Source of the DNA: an uncultured Frankiales bacterium
Lineage (GTDB): Bacteria > Actinomycetota > Actinomycetes > Mycobacteriales > SCTD01
Reading direction: 5' to 3'
Assembly (NCBI GenBank): GCA_946479905.1
Contig: CAMLIA010000018.1
Location: forward strand, 1-37,524
DNA length: 37,524 bases
The translations under genes were made by a program, and so were the position numbers. Positions 19,089 to 27,625 of the stretch are shown here, one piece after another. Under the pieces are notes generated by a model. That model did not search any database, was not told where the DNA came from, and was given only the letters and a program-made list of their open reading frames with translations. Numbering within the stretch: the stretch's first letter is position 1; each line of letters starts with the position of its first letter.

Positions 19089-20051
19089 ATGGCCAGCACC
19101 TCGCACGGTACAGCCGTGCTCGTCCCCGACGTCGTCATGCGCGGCGGGGCGTCCTCCGGTTGGGACGGCCCGGACCCGACCGCGACCTACGCGGCGGCGG
19201 TCGCCGGCTGGCTCAGCCAGTACAAGGCCCGCACCCGCGACGACTACAAGCGTGTCCTCGGCATGTTCGACACGTGGTGCCGGGCGACCGGCCGCCACCC
19301 CTTCACGCTCACCCGGGGCGAGATCCAGGCGTGGACGCAGGAGCTCGAGCGGCGCGGGCTGATGCCGTCGACGCAGTCGCACTACATCATCGTCGTGCAG
19401 TCGTTCTACCGGTACGCCCACGAGGAGGAGTTCCTCGAGCGGAACCCGGCGGCGAAGGTGCGGCGGCCGGTGTTCGACGACTCCAACGTGGCCCGGTCGT
19501 TCATGAGCCGGTCGGAGGCGGCAAGGTTCATCGCGGCGAGCGAGAAGACACGCCCGCCGTTCCGTGCCCGCGATCACGCCCTGGCATGCGTGCTCGTCCT
19601 CAACGGCCTCCGGGTCTCCGAGGTGTGCAACCTGAACATCGAGACGATGAGCCACGTGCGGGGCCACCAGACGATCGTCGTGAACGGGAAGGGCGGGAAG
19701 GTCGCGACCGCGCCGCTGGCGCCGCTCACCTATTGGGCGCTCGTGAACTACATCGGGGACCGCACGTCGGGCCCGGTGTTCCTCGGCCAGCAAGGCGAGA
19801 GGCTGTGCGCAGCGATCGTGCGCCGGCGGGTCGTCGCGATCGCGAAGGCGGCGAACATCTCGAAGCACCTGACGCCGCACTCGGCCAGGCGCACGTTCAT
19901 CACCGGCGCGCTCGACGCCGGCGTCCCGATGCGCGACGTGCAGATCGCGGCGAGGCACGCAGATCCGAGGACGACGAGCCGCTACGACCAGCGCCGCGAG
20001 TCCCTGGACCGGCACCCGACCTACGTGCTCGGCGGGTTCCTCGCCGACTGA
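19089..20051 (+). CDS. XerC/D-like tyrosine recombinase
   Basis: 320 residues from ATG 19089, with AAGGAG upstream. N-terminal SAM-like core-binding domain (ATYAAAVAGWLSQYKARTRD; YKRVLGMFDTWC), catalytic domain with Arg in LNGLRVSEVCNL, Lys in VNGKGGKVATAPL, His-x-x-Arg in LTPHSARRTF, His in IAARHADP and Tyr in TTSRYDQRRESLDRHP. There is no arm-binding domain, so it is XerC/D-like or transposon-like. It is the second recombinase in this genome, separate from int. It could resolve multimers, use dif, or come from another mobile element. Confidence 0.9.
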   Translation: MASTSHGTAVLVPDVVMRGGASSGWDGPDPTATYAAAVAGWLSQYKARTRDDYKRVLGMFDTWCRATGRHPFTLTRGEIQAWTQELERRGLMPSTQSHYIIVVQSFYRYAHEEEFLERNPAAKVRRPVFDDSNVARSFMSRSEAARFIAASEKTRPPFRARDHALACVLVLNGLRVSEVCNLNIETMSHVRGHQTIVVNGKGGKVATAPLAPLTYWALVNYIGDRTSGPVFLGQQGERLCAAIVRRRVVAIAKAANISKHLTPHSARRTFITGALDAGVPMRDVQIAARHADPRTTSRYDQRRESLDRHPTYVLGGFLAD

Positions 20052-20063
20052 CGGGCGCGAAGA

Positions 20064-20096
20064 GGCCCCCTCCCGCTCGGATGGCGGGAGGGGGCC
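20064..20096. terminator. Bidirectional terminator hairpin between convergent transcripts
   Basis: 13-bp perfect arms (20064-20076 and 20084-20096) with a 7-base loop, 12 bp after the recombinase stop and 30 bp before the end of the leftward operon on the other strand. Position and strength fit a shared terminator. Confidence 0.85.
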
Positions 20097-20125
20097 GATT
20101 CGGTGCGGCGGAGCTTCGCGAGGGG

Positions 20126-20380
20126 CTACCCGGCGTCGTCGGGTACGGGGTTCGCGCCGGCCGACGGCGGCGCCTTGAGGAGCGCGGGGATGGTGCCCCG
20201 GTCCTCGAGGCCGTTGATCGCGGCGGTGATGAGGACGCCCGCGAAGGTGAACACGGCGACGATCTTCCCGACGAGCTGGGCCGGGACGTCGAACGCGGCG
20301 GCCAGGGCGGGGACGGCGCCGGCGGCGGCGAGGGTGAGCCACAGGAGGGTGCGGAGGGCGCGTCGGATCGGGTCGTTCAC
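20126..20380 (-). CDS. Putative holin
   Basis: 84 residues from GTG 20380 (GTGA overlap). Two hydrophobic segments: LLWLTLAAAGAVPALAAAF and KIVAVFTFAGVLITAAINGL, then LEDRGTIPALL. The second segment plus the N-x-L-E-D-x-G-x-I-P motif is typical of short actinophage holins. It is the last gene of the operon, three genes after the amidase. Confidence 0.7.
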   Translation of the reverse strand: MNDPIRRALRTLLWLTLAAAGAVPALAAAFDVPAQLVGKIVAVFTFAGVLITAAINGLEDRGTIPALLKAPPSAGANPVPDDAG

Positions 20381-20574
20381 GGGATGCTCCTTGGGGCTGT
20401 GGCGGCGTCGATCCACGAGGCGTGGTCGGCGGCGATGGCGGCGGTGAGGGCGGGATGGGTCTGTTCGGCTCGGGCGGTGAGCCAGTCGCGGGCGACGAGC
20501 AGGCCGGCGGCGCCGATCGCTGCCGGAGCGAGGGCGCACGCGGCGATGGTGAGCAGGACCCGGGCCGGTCTCAT
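20377..20574 (-). CDS. Small membrane protein of the lysis region
   Basis: 65 residues from ATG 20574. One N-terminal hydrophobic span or signal (VLLTIAACALAPAAIGAAGLL), then a short soluble tail (HPALTAAIAADHASWIDAA). Function unknown; possibly a spanin-like or holin-modulating part of the lysis group. Confidence 0.6.
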   Translation of the reverse strand: MRPARVLLTIAACALAPAAIGAAGLLVARDWLTARAEQTHPALTAAIAADHASWIDAATAPRSIP

Positions 20575-21110
20575 GGGCGCTCCCCTTGCCGTTGCGTCGA
20601 AGGGCACACGCCGGGGACGGCGAGCAGGCCGCACACCGACGGCCGGGCCGTGGTGGTCGTGGTCGCCGGCGGCGGGGTCTGCGTGGTCGTGGTCGTGGCC
20701 GGCGCTCGTCGGGCCGTGGTGGTGGTCGCCTCCACCACCGCCCCCCGGCTGGCGGTGGTGGAGGTGATCGCCGTGCGGTCGTCGACGACCGGGCTGCCGC
20801 CCATCGCCCGCACCTGCGCGCGTAGCGCCTCGACCTCCCCGACGAGCTGGCCGAGGACGGCGGCGTTCGTCTCGCCCTTCCCGACGAGCTCGTCGATCCG
20901 GGCCTGGAGCAGGTCGATGCGGCGGGTCGCCGCCTCCCGGGCGCTCACCTGCTGCGCCGTCTGCCGCTCCAACGCACGGAACGCCTCCCGACGGCCGTCG
21001 ATCGCGTCCGTGACGAACACGAGCAGCACCACCATGAACAGGGTCGCGGCGAGGGTCGCTCCGTTTCTCCAGTCCGTCGCCCACCGCCACACCCGCGCCC
21101 GGCGCGTCAC
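20571..21110 (-). CDS. Membrane protein with coiled coil and Thr/Pro-rich tail, lysis region
   Basis: 179 residues from GTG 21110 (GTGA overlap). One transmembrane helix (GATLAATLFMVVLLVFVTDA), a long coiled coil (AFRALERQTAQQVSAREAAT; RIDLLQARIDELV), then a Thr-rich linker (TTTTARRAPATTTTT) ending CGLLAVPGVC, two cysteines. This layout suggests a membrane-anchored extracellular stalk. Roles such as holin partner are guesses. Confidence 0.6.
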   Translation of the reverse strand: MTRRARVWRWATDWRNGATLAATLFMVVLLVFVTDAIDGRREAFRALERQTAQQVSAREAATRRIDLLQARIDELVGKGETNAAVLGQLVGEVEALRAQVRAMGGSPVVDDRTAITSTTASRGAVVEATTTTARRAPATTTTTQTPPPATTTTTARPSVCGLLAVPGVCPSTQRQGERP

Positions 21111-21427
21111 GGCCCGAACCCCGAAGCGATCAGCCCGGCGATCACCGCCGTCACGACCGCCCCCACGAACAGGCGGACCAGCCACCGCAAGTTCTCCTGC
21201 GTGCCCGCCAACCGCTGGGCGACGTCGGCCACGTCCGACTCGATCACCGCGCGCACCGTCTCGATCCGCTCGTGCATGGCGTCTCTCTCCACCGACCACA
21301 CGTCCTGCCGGACGAACCCGAGGGTCGACACCTCCTGCCGGAGATCGGTGATCGCCTGCTCGAGCCGCTTGAGGGACCGGGCGATCTCCCGGGGCGTGTA
21401 GTCGTCGTCGGCCGCCGAGCCGGCCAT
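21107..21427 (-). CDS. Coiled-coil protein with C-terminal membrane anchor (XhlA-like)
   Basis: 106 residues from ATG 21427. Residues 12-80 are helical and heptad-like (IARSLKRLEQAITDLRQEV). Residues 82-104 are one membrane helix (LVRLFVGAVVTAVIAGLIA). This is the layout of haemolysin XhlA-type holin partners. It directly follows the endolysin (TGATG overlap). Confidence 0.68.
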   Translation of the reverse strand: MAGSAADDDYTPREIARSLKRLEQAITDLRQEVSTLGFVRQDVWSVERDAMHERIETVRAVIESDVADVAQRLAGTQENLRWLVRLFVGAVVTAVIAGLIASGFGP

Positions 21428-22374
21428 CAGCCCGCCGTGAGCACGATCGGGTAGACGACCCCCCCGGCGATCCGGGCGTCCCCCTCGACCTGCACGACCA
21501 GCTTCCCGTCCCTCTCGTAGCCCCCGGCCTCCGGCACCAGGTACGGCTCGCCGCCCGCCCCGTAGTTCGGGGAGCGGGGCGTCGTCGACGTGATCGCCAA
21601 GACCTGGTCGAAGTCGACGTCGAGGCCCTCATCGGGGCCGGTCTCACCGCAACCGTTGCTGTCGAGCTGGACGCGGACGGGGAGGCGCATGACGGGATCT
21701 CCTTCGAGGGTGCAGCGGCGGGCGCCGGCGACGACCGACGTCGGGGTGTGCGGGTCCTGGGCGACCGAGGGGCCGGTCCCGTCGGCCATCGCGGCGAGCG
21801 CCTCGATCCGGCGCTCGAACTCGCCGCGCCACGCGACCATGTCGACGTTCGCCGGGTCCGGCTTCCTGCGCGTCCACTCCTTGTGCCCCAGCGGCCAGCC
21901 GCCGCCGGCGAGCGCGATGGCGACGTTGATCCGCATGAGCGTCTCGAGCTGGGCGGCGTTCGGGGAGAACTGCCCGCCCGGGTACTCGACCTCGGTGTCC
22001 CAGAACCACGGGTTGCCGTTCGTGTCGTCGACCAGGCCCCGCTCGGCGGCGGTGCGGGCGGGGAGGATGCCGCGGCGGAGCTCGTCGAGGACGATCCCGC
22101 TGCCCTTGCCGCTGTCGTTGGCGCGGCCGTCGCTGATGAGGTAGCAGCGGCCGTGGAAGTCGACGAGCTGGTTGCAGAGCGGGCCGGCGAGGTCGGGGCG
22201 GCCGTTGACGCAGGTGTCGAGCGAAGGGGCGGGCCGGCTCGAGGTGGCCTTGGCGCCGGTGTGGTGGTCGATCTGCCCGATCGGCTCGAAGAGGCCGGCT
22301 CGGTGGCGGGTGCGCCAGCCGGCGACCTCGACGACGGGGACGCTGCCCCGCACGAGCACGTCGAGGAGGTCCAT
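21427..22374 (-). CDS. Endolysin, N-acetylmuramoyl-L-alanine amidase (Amidase_2 type)
   Basis: 315 residues from ATG 22374. The N-terminal 160 residues form the amidase: strand IGQIDHHTGAKATS with the first zinc His pair, then VLDELRRGILP, and GHKEWTRRKPDP holding the later zinc His and the catalytic Lys. It cuts the bond between muramic acid and the stem peptide at lysis. The C-terminal 120 residues (beta-rich, VRVQLDSNGCGETG ... LVVQVEGDARIAGG) are a possible cell-wall-binding domain without known match. Long in-frame upstream sequence overlaps the tail gene and is not part of it. Confidence 0.88.
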   Translation of the reverse strand: MDLLDVLVRGSVPVVEVAGWRTRHRAGLFEPIGQIDHHTGAKATSSRPAPSLDTCVNGRPDLAGPLCNQLVDFHGRCYLISDGRANDSGKGSGIVLDELRRGILPARTAAERGLVDDTNGNPWFWDTEVEYPGGQFSPNAAQLETLMRINVAIALAGGGWPLGHKEWTRRKPDPANVDMVAWRGEFERRIEALAAMADGTGPSVAQDPHTPTSVVAGARRCTLEGDPVMRLPVRVQLDSNGCGETGPDEGLDVDFDQVLAITSTTPRSPNYGAGGEPYLVPEAGGYERDGKLVVQVEGDARIAGGVVYPIVLTAG

Positions 22375-22880
22375 CAGAAGCCGACCCACCGGACCGACAG
22401 GTACGGGCTCCGGTCCGGCGTGTAGGAGACGTTGCGGTCCGAGCCGGCGCTGTGGGCGACGAACGCCTGGAAGTAGTCGTTCGCGGCACACCTGATGGGG
22501 CGGGTCGTGACGGTCCAGTCGTTGGTGCTGTCGGGCTTCGCCGTGTCGATCCCCACTGACGTGCCGTTCTTCCGAACGTCGAGGTAGGTGCCGACTCCGG
22601 TGGAGATGGACACCTGTGCCGTGACGACGTACAGGGACGCGATGGGGACGGTGACGCGGTCAGGGTTGACGGTGGTGGAGTGCATCCCGTAGGCGTCTTC
22701 GTCCTCGCCATCGAAAAGCACGGCGGTCGCCACGCCGGAGGTGATCGCCTGCACACTGGTCCGCTTCGCGACGCAGAGCGGCGGGTTCGCCAGGAACTCG
22801 AGGTTATCCCTGACCTGGTTGGCGCGCTCGGGGGTGTTGGCGTCGTCGGTCGCGACGACGTCGAGGGTGGAGTAGGCCAC
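22374..22880 (-). CDS. Minor tail / virion surface protein
   Basis: 168 residues from GTG 22880. Starts AYSTLDVVATDDANTPERAN, a frequent beginning of phage tail proteins, then a beta-rich body (RVTVPIASLYVVTAQVSIS; TYLDVRKNGTSVGID; DYFQAFVAHSAGS) like a C1q/TNF-type jelly roll used in receptor binding. Next to the large minor tail protein, 12 bp apart. Confidence 0.65.
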   Translation of the reverse strand: MAYSTLDVVATDDANTPERANQVRDNLEFLANPPLCVAKRTSVQAITSGVATAVLFDGEDEDAYGMHSTTVNPDRVTVPIASLYVVTAQVSISTGVGTYLDVRKNGTSVGIDTAKPDSTNDWTVTTRPIRCAANDYFQAFVAHSAGSDRNVSYTPDRSPYLSVRWVGF

Positions 22881-22892
22881 GGGCAGGTCCTC

Positions 22893-24782
22893 CTAGTAGG
22901 CGAAGCGGGCGGCGCCGAACTGGCTCGCCGTGGTCGACCCGTCGCCGAACACGGACCACGGAGCGGCGTCGAGGGCCTCGGTCTCGAAGAGCCGCCACGT
23001 CGTCACCCACTCGTCGCCGGACGACTCGTGCGAGACGGACCCGATGAACGCTTCGACGTCGATCGGGTCGCCGCCGCCGAGTGGGTGGGCGAGGACCCGG
23101 ACCCGGTCCTCGTAGTGGAGGGTCAGGATCGCGTCCCACAGGTCCGGGAACGCGATCGGGTCGAGGCGGACCTCGCCGAGGACGAGGAGCTCGGCGCGTC
23201 GCTGCGCGAGCTCGAATTGCGCGCGGTAGCGGACCTCGGCGGAGTCGCTGGTGAGGATCGGGCCGATCGTGGCGGGGCGGCGCAGGAACTTCGCTCGGCT
23301 GGAGGAGTCCTCAACGGTGACGGACACGCCGTCGCCGTTGACGGTGACGACGTTCGCGATGGCGCTCTTCGGGACGGACGGCTGGATCTCGGTGTAGACG
23401 AGCCCGAAGTCCGGTGTGTCGTAGTCCGGCAGGTCGGTGAGCGTGGCCTGCACCTCGGTCATGGGCGCCCGGTAGAGGGCGTGCCGTTCCCGGAACCGGA
23501 CGCTGCCGTCGCGGTCGAAGTAGAAGGCGCCGGCCTCGGTCGTCGCCAGGTCCTCGAGGTAGGCGCGGGCCGTGGTCCCCTGGATCTGGGCGGCGCCGAG
23601 CACGACCTGGCCGGTGTCGATCGAGCGGAGATCGTCGGGCCAGCCGGCGAGGTCGAGGACCTTGGCGGCGCGCTCGCCGGTCGTGTCGCCGTCCCACGGG
23701 GCGGTCGCCGCCTTGTGCTGGGTGGCGGCCCGGGTCGTGGACATCGCCGACGAGTAGATGGCGAACTCGTCGACGATCCCGCCGAAGAGCTGGTACTCGA
23801 TCTCGGCGGTGAACACGGTCTCGGGGCTCGCCCCGATCGACGCCCGGTTCAGGGACGGGAACGCCGGCGACCCGGCCGTGATGCTGGTCTGCGACGCCAC
23901 GGCACCGTCGATCACGAACGTCCACGACGACGCCGACGTGGCCACCCACGTCACGACGTGCACCTCCCCGTCGTTGAGGGCGCCGCCGGCGCGGCGGGCG
24001 CGGAGCACGCCGCCCGAGCTGATCGACGCGTACAGCTGGCCGGCGTAGGCGTGGTCGTCGGGGAACACGGCGAGGTTCACGTACTCGCCGGCCACGCCGA
24101 CCGCCTGCCAGAGGGTGCGGTCCGTGAACGTGCGCTCCGTCGTGGTCTGGATGACGGCGCTCACCGTGAACGGGTAGGCGGTGACGACCGGGGGGCCGAT
24201 GGCGCGCATCCCAACGACGCTGAACTCGATCGCGTTGTCGGTGTCGTCGGCGACGAGCCCGGCCCGGCTGTTGAAGGTCGCGCCCTCCTCGTAGGTGAAG
24301 TGGTTGTCGTTCCCGGACGCGTCCTCGGCGACGGTGCCCGACGACTCGCCGAGGCGATACCAGCCGGCGGGCGGGTCGGAGCGGAGCTCGGCCTCCCACA
24401 CGCTGGGGAGCGGGTCCTGCTCAAGGGACTCGGAGCCGTCGCTGGCGGTGACGCTGATCTTCGAGTAGCCGGACTGCCGTCGGATCGGCCACTCCTCGAC
24501 GAACCCGGTGAAGAGGACTTCGCCTTCGACGGTGAGCCGGATGCGGCGCATCGGGAGCACGCCCGGCGCGTACGGGCTCAGGGTGTTCGTCGGGTCGAAG
24601 CGGCGGTCGTCGTTCTCGACGACGAACGAGGCGGTCTGCGGGGAGAACTTGCCGGCCGGCTCGGTCTGCCCGCCGCTCGTCGACCACGACGGCACCCACT
24701 CGGTGATGTCGGTCCAGATCTGCGGGTCGTCGCCGGGATCGGACGCGAACGCGACCTCGACGAGATGGGTGGGGACGGTCAC
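22893..24782 (-). CDS. Large minor tail protein with LamG-type lectin domain
   Basis: 629 residues from GTG 24782 (GTGA overlap with the tape measure stop). N-terminal part (ASDPGDDPQIWTDITEWV; RRFDPTNTLSPYAPGVLPMR) matches distal-tail/baseplate hub-like proteins of actinophages. Residues about 140-320 are a concanavalin/LamG-like insert (WYRLGESSGTVAEDASGNDN ... SASSWTFVIDGAVAS ... VDEFAIYSSAMS), a carbohydrate-binding fold. The C-terminal third returns to hub-like sequence. Likely part of the tail tip and involved in host contact. Confidence 0.78.
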   Translation of the reverse strand: MTVPTHLVEVAFASDPGDDPQIWTDITEWVPSWSTSGGQTEPAGKFSPQTASFVVENDDRRFDPTNTLSPYAPGVLPMRRIRLTVEGEVLFTGFVEEWPIRRQSGYSKISVTASDGSESLEQDPLPSVWEAELRSDPPAGWYRLGESSGTVAEDASGNDNHFTYEEGATFNSRAGLVADDTDNAIEFSVVGMRAIGPPVVTAYPFTVSAVIQTTTERTFTDRTLWQAVGVAGEYVNLAVFPDDHAYAGQLYASISSGGVLRARRAGGALNDGEVHVVTWVATSASSWTFVIDGAVASQTSITAGSPAFPSLNRASIGASPETVFTAEIEYQLFGGIVDEFAIYSSAMSTTRAATQHKAATAPWDGDTTGERAAKVLDLAGWPDDLRSIDTGQVVLGAAQIQGTTARAYLEDLATTEAGAFYFDRDGSVRFRERHALYRAPMTEVQATLTDLPDYDTPDFGLVYTEIQPSVPKSAIANVVTVNGDGVSVTVEDSSSRAKFLRRPATIGPILTSDSAEVRYRAQFELAQRRAELLVLGEVRLDPIAFPDLWDAILTLHYEDRVRVLAHPLGGGDPIDVEAFIGSVSHESSGDEWVTTWRLFETEALDAAPWSVFGDGSTTASQFGAARFAY

Positions 24783-26860
24783 GCGTTCGTCGCGATCGGG
24801 AGCGGCTGGCGGCGGCTCTTGTCGCGCAGCACGTTCACCATCGGGTCGGCGATCACCTCGGCCAGGAGCCGCCCGTCGGCGAGGACGAGCTGGACGGCCG
24901 TGCTCGCCCCGGCCCCGCCGGCGGAGAGGGACGCGAGGCGGCTCCCGCCGGCCGCGGCGATCGGCGCCGAAGCGGACGGGATCGCGACCATGTCGCCGGC
25001 GGCGCGGGCCACGTCGCGGGACGAGGCGCGGATCCCGGCCTCGAAGCCGGCGCCGACCTGCTCGCCGAGGCCCATGAACACCCGCGACGGCGAGTGGATC
25101 CCGAGGGCGCTCTTCACGAACGACGGGAGCTTGTCGGTGATCGCCTCGCGGATCGCGGTGATGATCCGGCCGGCGGTGTTCCGGATGCCGGTGATGAACC
25201 CCTCGATGAGGTTCACGCCGGCGGAGACGAGGGTGCCGCCGATGTTGCCGAGCGCGCCGACGATGCGGCCGGGGAGGCCGAGGAAGAAGGCGACGGCGTC
25301 GCCGAGCTTCGAGCGGACGGTGTCGGCGAACCCGACGAGCGCCGGCCACGCGGTGTTCACGACCCAGTCGACGGCCGCCTTGAAGCCGCCGACGATGGCG
25401 CGGCCCACGGCGTCGACGATGTTCCGGAACGGCTCGAAGTTCTTGTACGCCCAGATCACGCCCGCGGTGAGCGCGACGAGGGCGAGGACGACCAGGCCGA
25501 TCGGGTTGGCGTTGAGGGCGGCATTGAGGAGCCACTGGGCGGCCGTCAGGGCGCCGGTCGCGACCTGCGCGGCGACGCTGGCCACGGTCTGCGCGACGAC
25601 CGCGGCGGTGTGCGCGATGGCCTTGGCGGTGGCGACGGCCATGTCGGCGGCCCACCCGGCGATCTTCCCGGCGGCGCCGGCGAAGTCGACCCCCATCGAC
25701 GACGCGATCGAGGCGAGGCCGGCGAGGCCGGGCGCGGCGCTCAGGACGGGCCCGAGCTTCGCTCCGACCCCGGAGAGAGCCATCTCGGCGCGCCGGCGGA
25801 ACGACTCGAACCCGACGGCGGCGTTGTCATTCAGGATCGCGCTCGTCTTCGCGAGGGCGCCGTCCACGTTGCCGAGCTGCTTCACGGCGCTGCTCGTGTC
25901 GAGAGCGAAGAGGGCGTCGCCCATGTCCTCGGCCTGCGTGCCGAACAGGCCGACGGCGATCGAGGCGCGCTGGACGGGGTCCTCGATCTCGCGGAGCTTG
26001 TCGAGGACGGTGGTGAGGCCGGCGTGGGCGTCGTCACCGCCTCGGGCGATCTGGGCGGCCATCTGCTCGGCGTCGAGGCCGAGCCCGTGGAACGCGTCCT
26101 GGCTGGCCTTCGAGCCGTCGATAGCCCGGATCGAGAACTCCTTGATGGAGTCGGCGACGAGGTCGGCGTCGCGGGCGCCGGCCTTGAGGCCCTGGGAGAT
26201 GAGGCCGGTGGCCTCGGCGCCGTTGATGCCGAGCTTGCGGAACTGGGTGCCGTACTCGTTGAGGGTGTCGAGGAAGTCGCCGCGCTTGTCGGCGCCCTGC
26301 TGGAACCCGCGGGTGATGATGTCGAACGCCTCGTCGGCGTTCTTCGCGAGGCCCGTCTTGATGAGCTGCCCGGCGGCCGCGGCGGCGCCGCCCAGGTCCT
26401 GGTCGAACGCGGTCGACAGGTCGAGGACCTTGGTGGTCATCGCCTCGATCTGCGCGTTCGTGGCGTCCTCGGGCAGGAGCCCGTTCTGGAGGACCCCCGC
26501 GACCGCGTCGTTCACCTGCCCGAGGTTCTCGCCCCACGCGCCGGCGTACACGTTCCCGGCGATCTTGCCGAGGTCCGCGGCGTACTTCGGGTCGTAGATG
26601 CCGAGCTTCGCGGCGAGCTTGTCGGTCCCGGCTTCCTGGCCGACGGAGTCGAGGAACCCCTTGGAGAGGAGGCCGCCGGCCGCGACGCCGGCGGCGCCGA
26701 GACCGGCCTTGAGGCCGTCGGCGAGCGACGAGCCCGCCTTGTCGCCCGACTCCTTCGCGGCCCGCTCGAGGGGGGCGCCGAGCTCCTCGGAGACCGACGA
26801 GGCGATCCCCTTCGCCGACGCGACGAGGCTCACGTAGGCGGTGGCGAGCTCAACGGCCAT
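24779..26860 (-). CDS. Tape measure protein
   Basis: 693 residues from ATG 26860. It sets tail length and passes through the tail tube at injection. The start AVELATAYVSLVASAKGIAS, long helical/Ala-Gly-rich body, membrane-like helices (AALNANPIGLVVLALVALTA), the motif PIGLVV...A-x-W-x4-F and the C-terminal LPSFVKSALGIHSPSRVFMG are typical of siphovirus tape measures. Residues about 90-320 resemble the phage minor tail/TP901 domain. By the usual ~0.15 nm per residue the tail would be about 100 nm. Confidence 0.93.
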   Translation of the reverse strand: MAVELATAYVSLVASAKGIASSVSEELGAPLERAAKESGDKAGSSLADGLKAGLGAAGVAAGGLLSKGFLDSVGQEAGTDKLAAKLGIYDPKYAADLGKIAGNVYAGAWGENLGQVNDAVAGVLQNGLLPEDATNAQIEAMTTKVLDLSTAFDQDLGGAAAAAGQLIKTGLAKNADEAFDIITRGFQQGADKRGDFLDTLNEYGTQFRKLGINGAEATGLISQGLKAGARDADLVADSIKEFSIRAIDGSKASQDAFHGLGLDAEQMAAQIARGGDDAHAGLTTVLDKLREIEDPVQRASIAVGLFGTQAEDMGDALFALDTSSAVKQLGNVDGALAKTSAILNDNAAVGFESFRRRAEMALSGVGAKLGPVLSAAPGLAGLASIASSMGVDFAGAAGKIAGWAADMAVATAKAIAHTAAVVAQTVASVAAQVATGALTAAQWLLNAALNANPIGLVVLALVALTAGVIWAYKNFEPFRNIVDAVGRAIVGGFKAAVDWVVNTAWPALVGFADTVRSKLGDAVAFFLGLPGRIVGALGNIGGTLVSAGVNLIEGFITGIRNTAGRIITAIREAITDKLPSFVKSALGIHSPSRVFMGLGEQVGAGFEAGIRASSRDVARAAGDMVAIPSASAPIAAAGGSRLASLSAGGAGASTAVQLVLADGRLLAEVIADPMVNVLRDKSRRQPLPIATNA

Positions 26861-27257
26861 GGGTCCCCCTCTTCTTGGCGATGCGGGCCCGCTGCTCGAG
26901 CAGCCGGGAGCGGATCTCGGTGGCGTCCCGGCCGTCCGGCACCTTCGGCCTCGGTACGGGCTTGGGGCGGGGCGCCGGCTTCTTCGGTGTCGAGGACCGC
27001 TGCCAGTTCGCGACGGCGAGGTGGTCGACGGCCACGGCGAGGAGGTAGTCGCCGGTCGTCCAGTCGGCGGCATCGCCGGCGACGGAGCGGACGGTCGCCG
27101 AGTCCTTCGGAAGGTGGCGGATCAGGACGCCGAGGCGACGCCACGTCAACCGCCGGCCACCGAGGTGGCGGGCGAGGTCGAGGTGGTAGTACCTGAGGAG
27201 GTCGGCCTCGACCGCTTCCTGGTGGTGGCGCAGGAAGACGGCGAGGCTCGCTATTCC
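26850..27257 (-). CDS. Tail assembly chaperone, -1 frameshift extension (T part)
   Basis: About 135 residues, entered from the upstream G frame by slippage at 27254-27260. The readable frame is IASLAVFLRHHQEAVEADLL, RYYHLDLARHLGGRRLTWRR ... TTGDYLLAVAVDHLAVANWQ, then a basic linker and LEQRARIAKKRGTHGR. The LxWRRLxVLIRHLP and WTxxDYLLA patterns match T parts of actinophage chaperones. It ends 11 bp inside the tape measure start. Made as a G-T fusion at low level, it binds the tape measure. Confidence 0.88.
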   Translation of the reverse strand, partial: GIASLAVFLRHHQEAVEADLLRYYHLDLARHLGGRRLTWRRLGVLIRHLPKDSATVRSVAGDAADWTTGDYLLAVAVDHLAVANWQRSSTPKKPAPRPKPVPRPKVPDGRDATEIRSRLLEQRARIAKKRGTHGR

Positions 27258-27541
27258 CCCGCGGCCGTCCCGTGGTGCTCGACGAAGATGGCGTTCAGGA
27301 TGCCGGCGCTCCCGCCGGCGGCCGTGAACTTGTCGTAGCTCTCGTCGCCGAGGATGCGGCGGGCCATGCCGACGATGTCCTTCGCCTGGGCGAGGGGGAG
27401 GACGTCGTCGGGCCACAGCTCGGGCGGGGGGATGCGGAACACCTGGCCGTCGTCGGTCTCGACGTCGATGGCCCCCTCGAGCTCCTTGCGTTCCCGGAAG
27501 TCGGAGAGCTTGACGCGGGTGGGGCCGGTCTTCTTGGCCAT
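27251..27541 (-). CDS. Tail assembly chaperone, upstream frame (G part)
   Basis: 96 residues from ATG 27541. AKKTGPTRVKLSDFRERKEL EGAIDV, then VFRIPPPELWPDDVLPL is the characteristic start of actinophage G proteins. It ends at TAG 27251-27253, directly after the slippery site. Located between tail tube and tape measure as expected. Confidence 0.9.
   Translation of the reverse strand: MAKKTGPTRVKLSDFRERKELEGAIDVETDDGQVFRIPPPELWPDDVLPLAQAKDIVGMARRILGDESYDKFTAAGGSAGILNAIFVEHHGTAAGE
27254..27260 (-). promoter_or_regulatory. Programmed -1 frameshift site GGGGGAA
   Basis: On the - strand the G frame reads GCG GGG GAA TAG. Slipping back one base gives GGG GGA ATA GCG, which continues in the T frame. 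The slippery run lies right before the stop codon, which favours slippage. Confidence 0.8.
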
Positions 27542-27575
27542 GGCGCGGGTCCTTTCGATGGGCGCGGGTCGGATG

Positions 27576-27624
27576 GTTCAGGCGGACGGGGCGACCCGCG
27601 CAGGAAGACCCCGCCCGCCCGAAC
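27576..27624. terminator. Strong stem-loop between tail tube and chaperone genes
   Basis: 16-base arms (27576-27591 and 27609-27624) pair at 14 of 16 positions, with a 17-base loop. It starts 2 bp after the tail tube stop. Without a T run it is probably an RNA stabiliser or partial terminator that keeps tail tube mRNA in excess of the chaperone and tape measure. Confidence 0.65.
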
Positions 27625-27625
27625 G

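Noticed and set aside
18965..20767. 600-codon + strand frame overlapping the XerC/D-like gene
   Set aside because: It covers the recombinase in another frame, crosses the terminator and has Arg/Pro-rich composition.
22680..26597. 1305-codon open frame on the + strand opposite the tail genes
   Set aside because: It is antisense to the well-supported tape measure and minor tail genes. In this GC-rich genome frames opposite real genes stay open by codon bias. The product is low-complexity Arg/Gly/Val with no domain.
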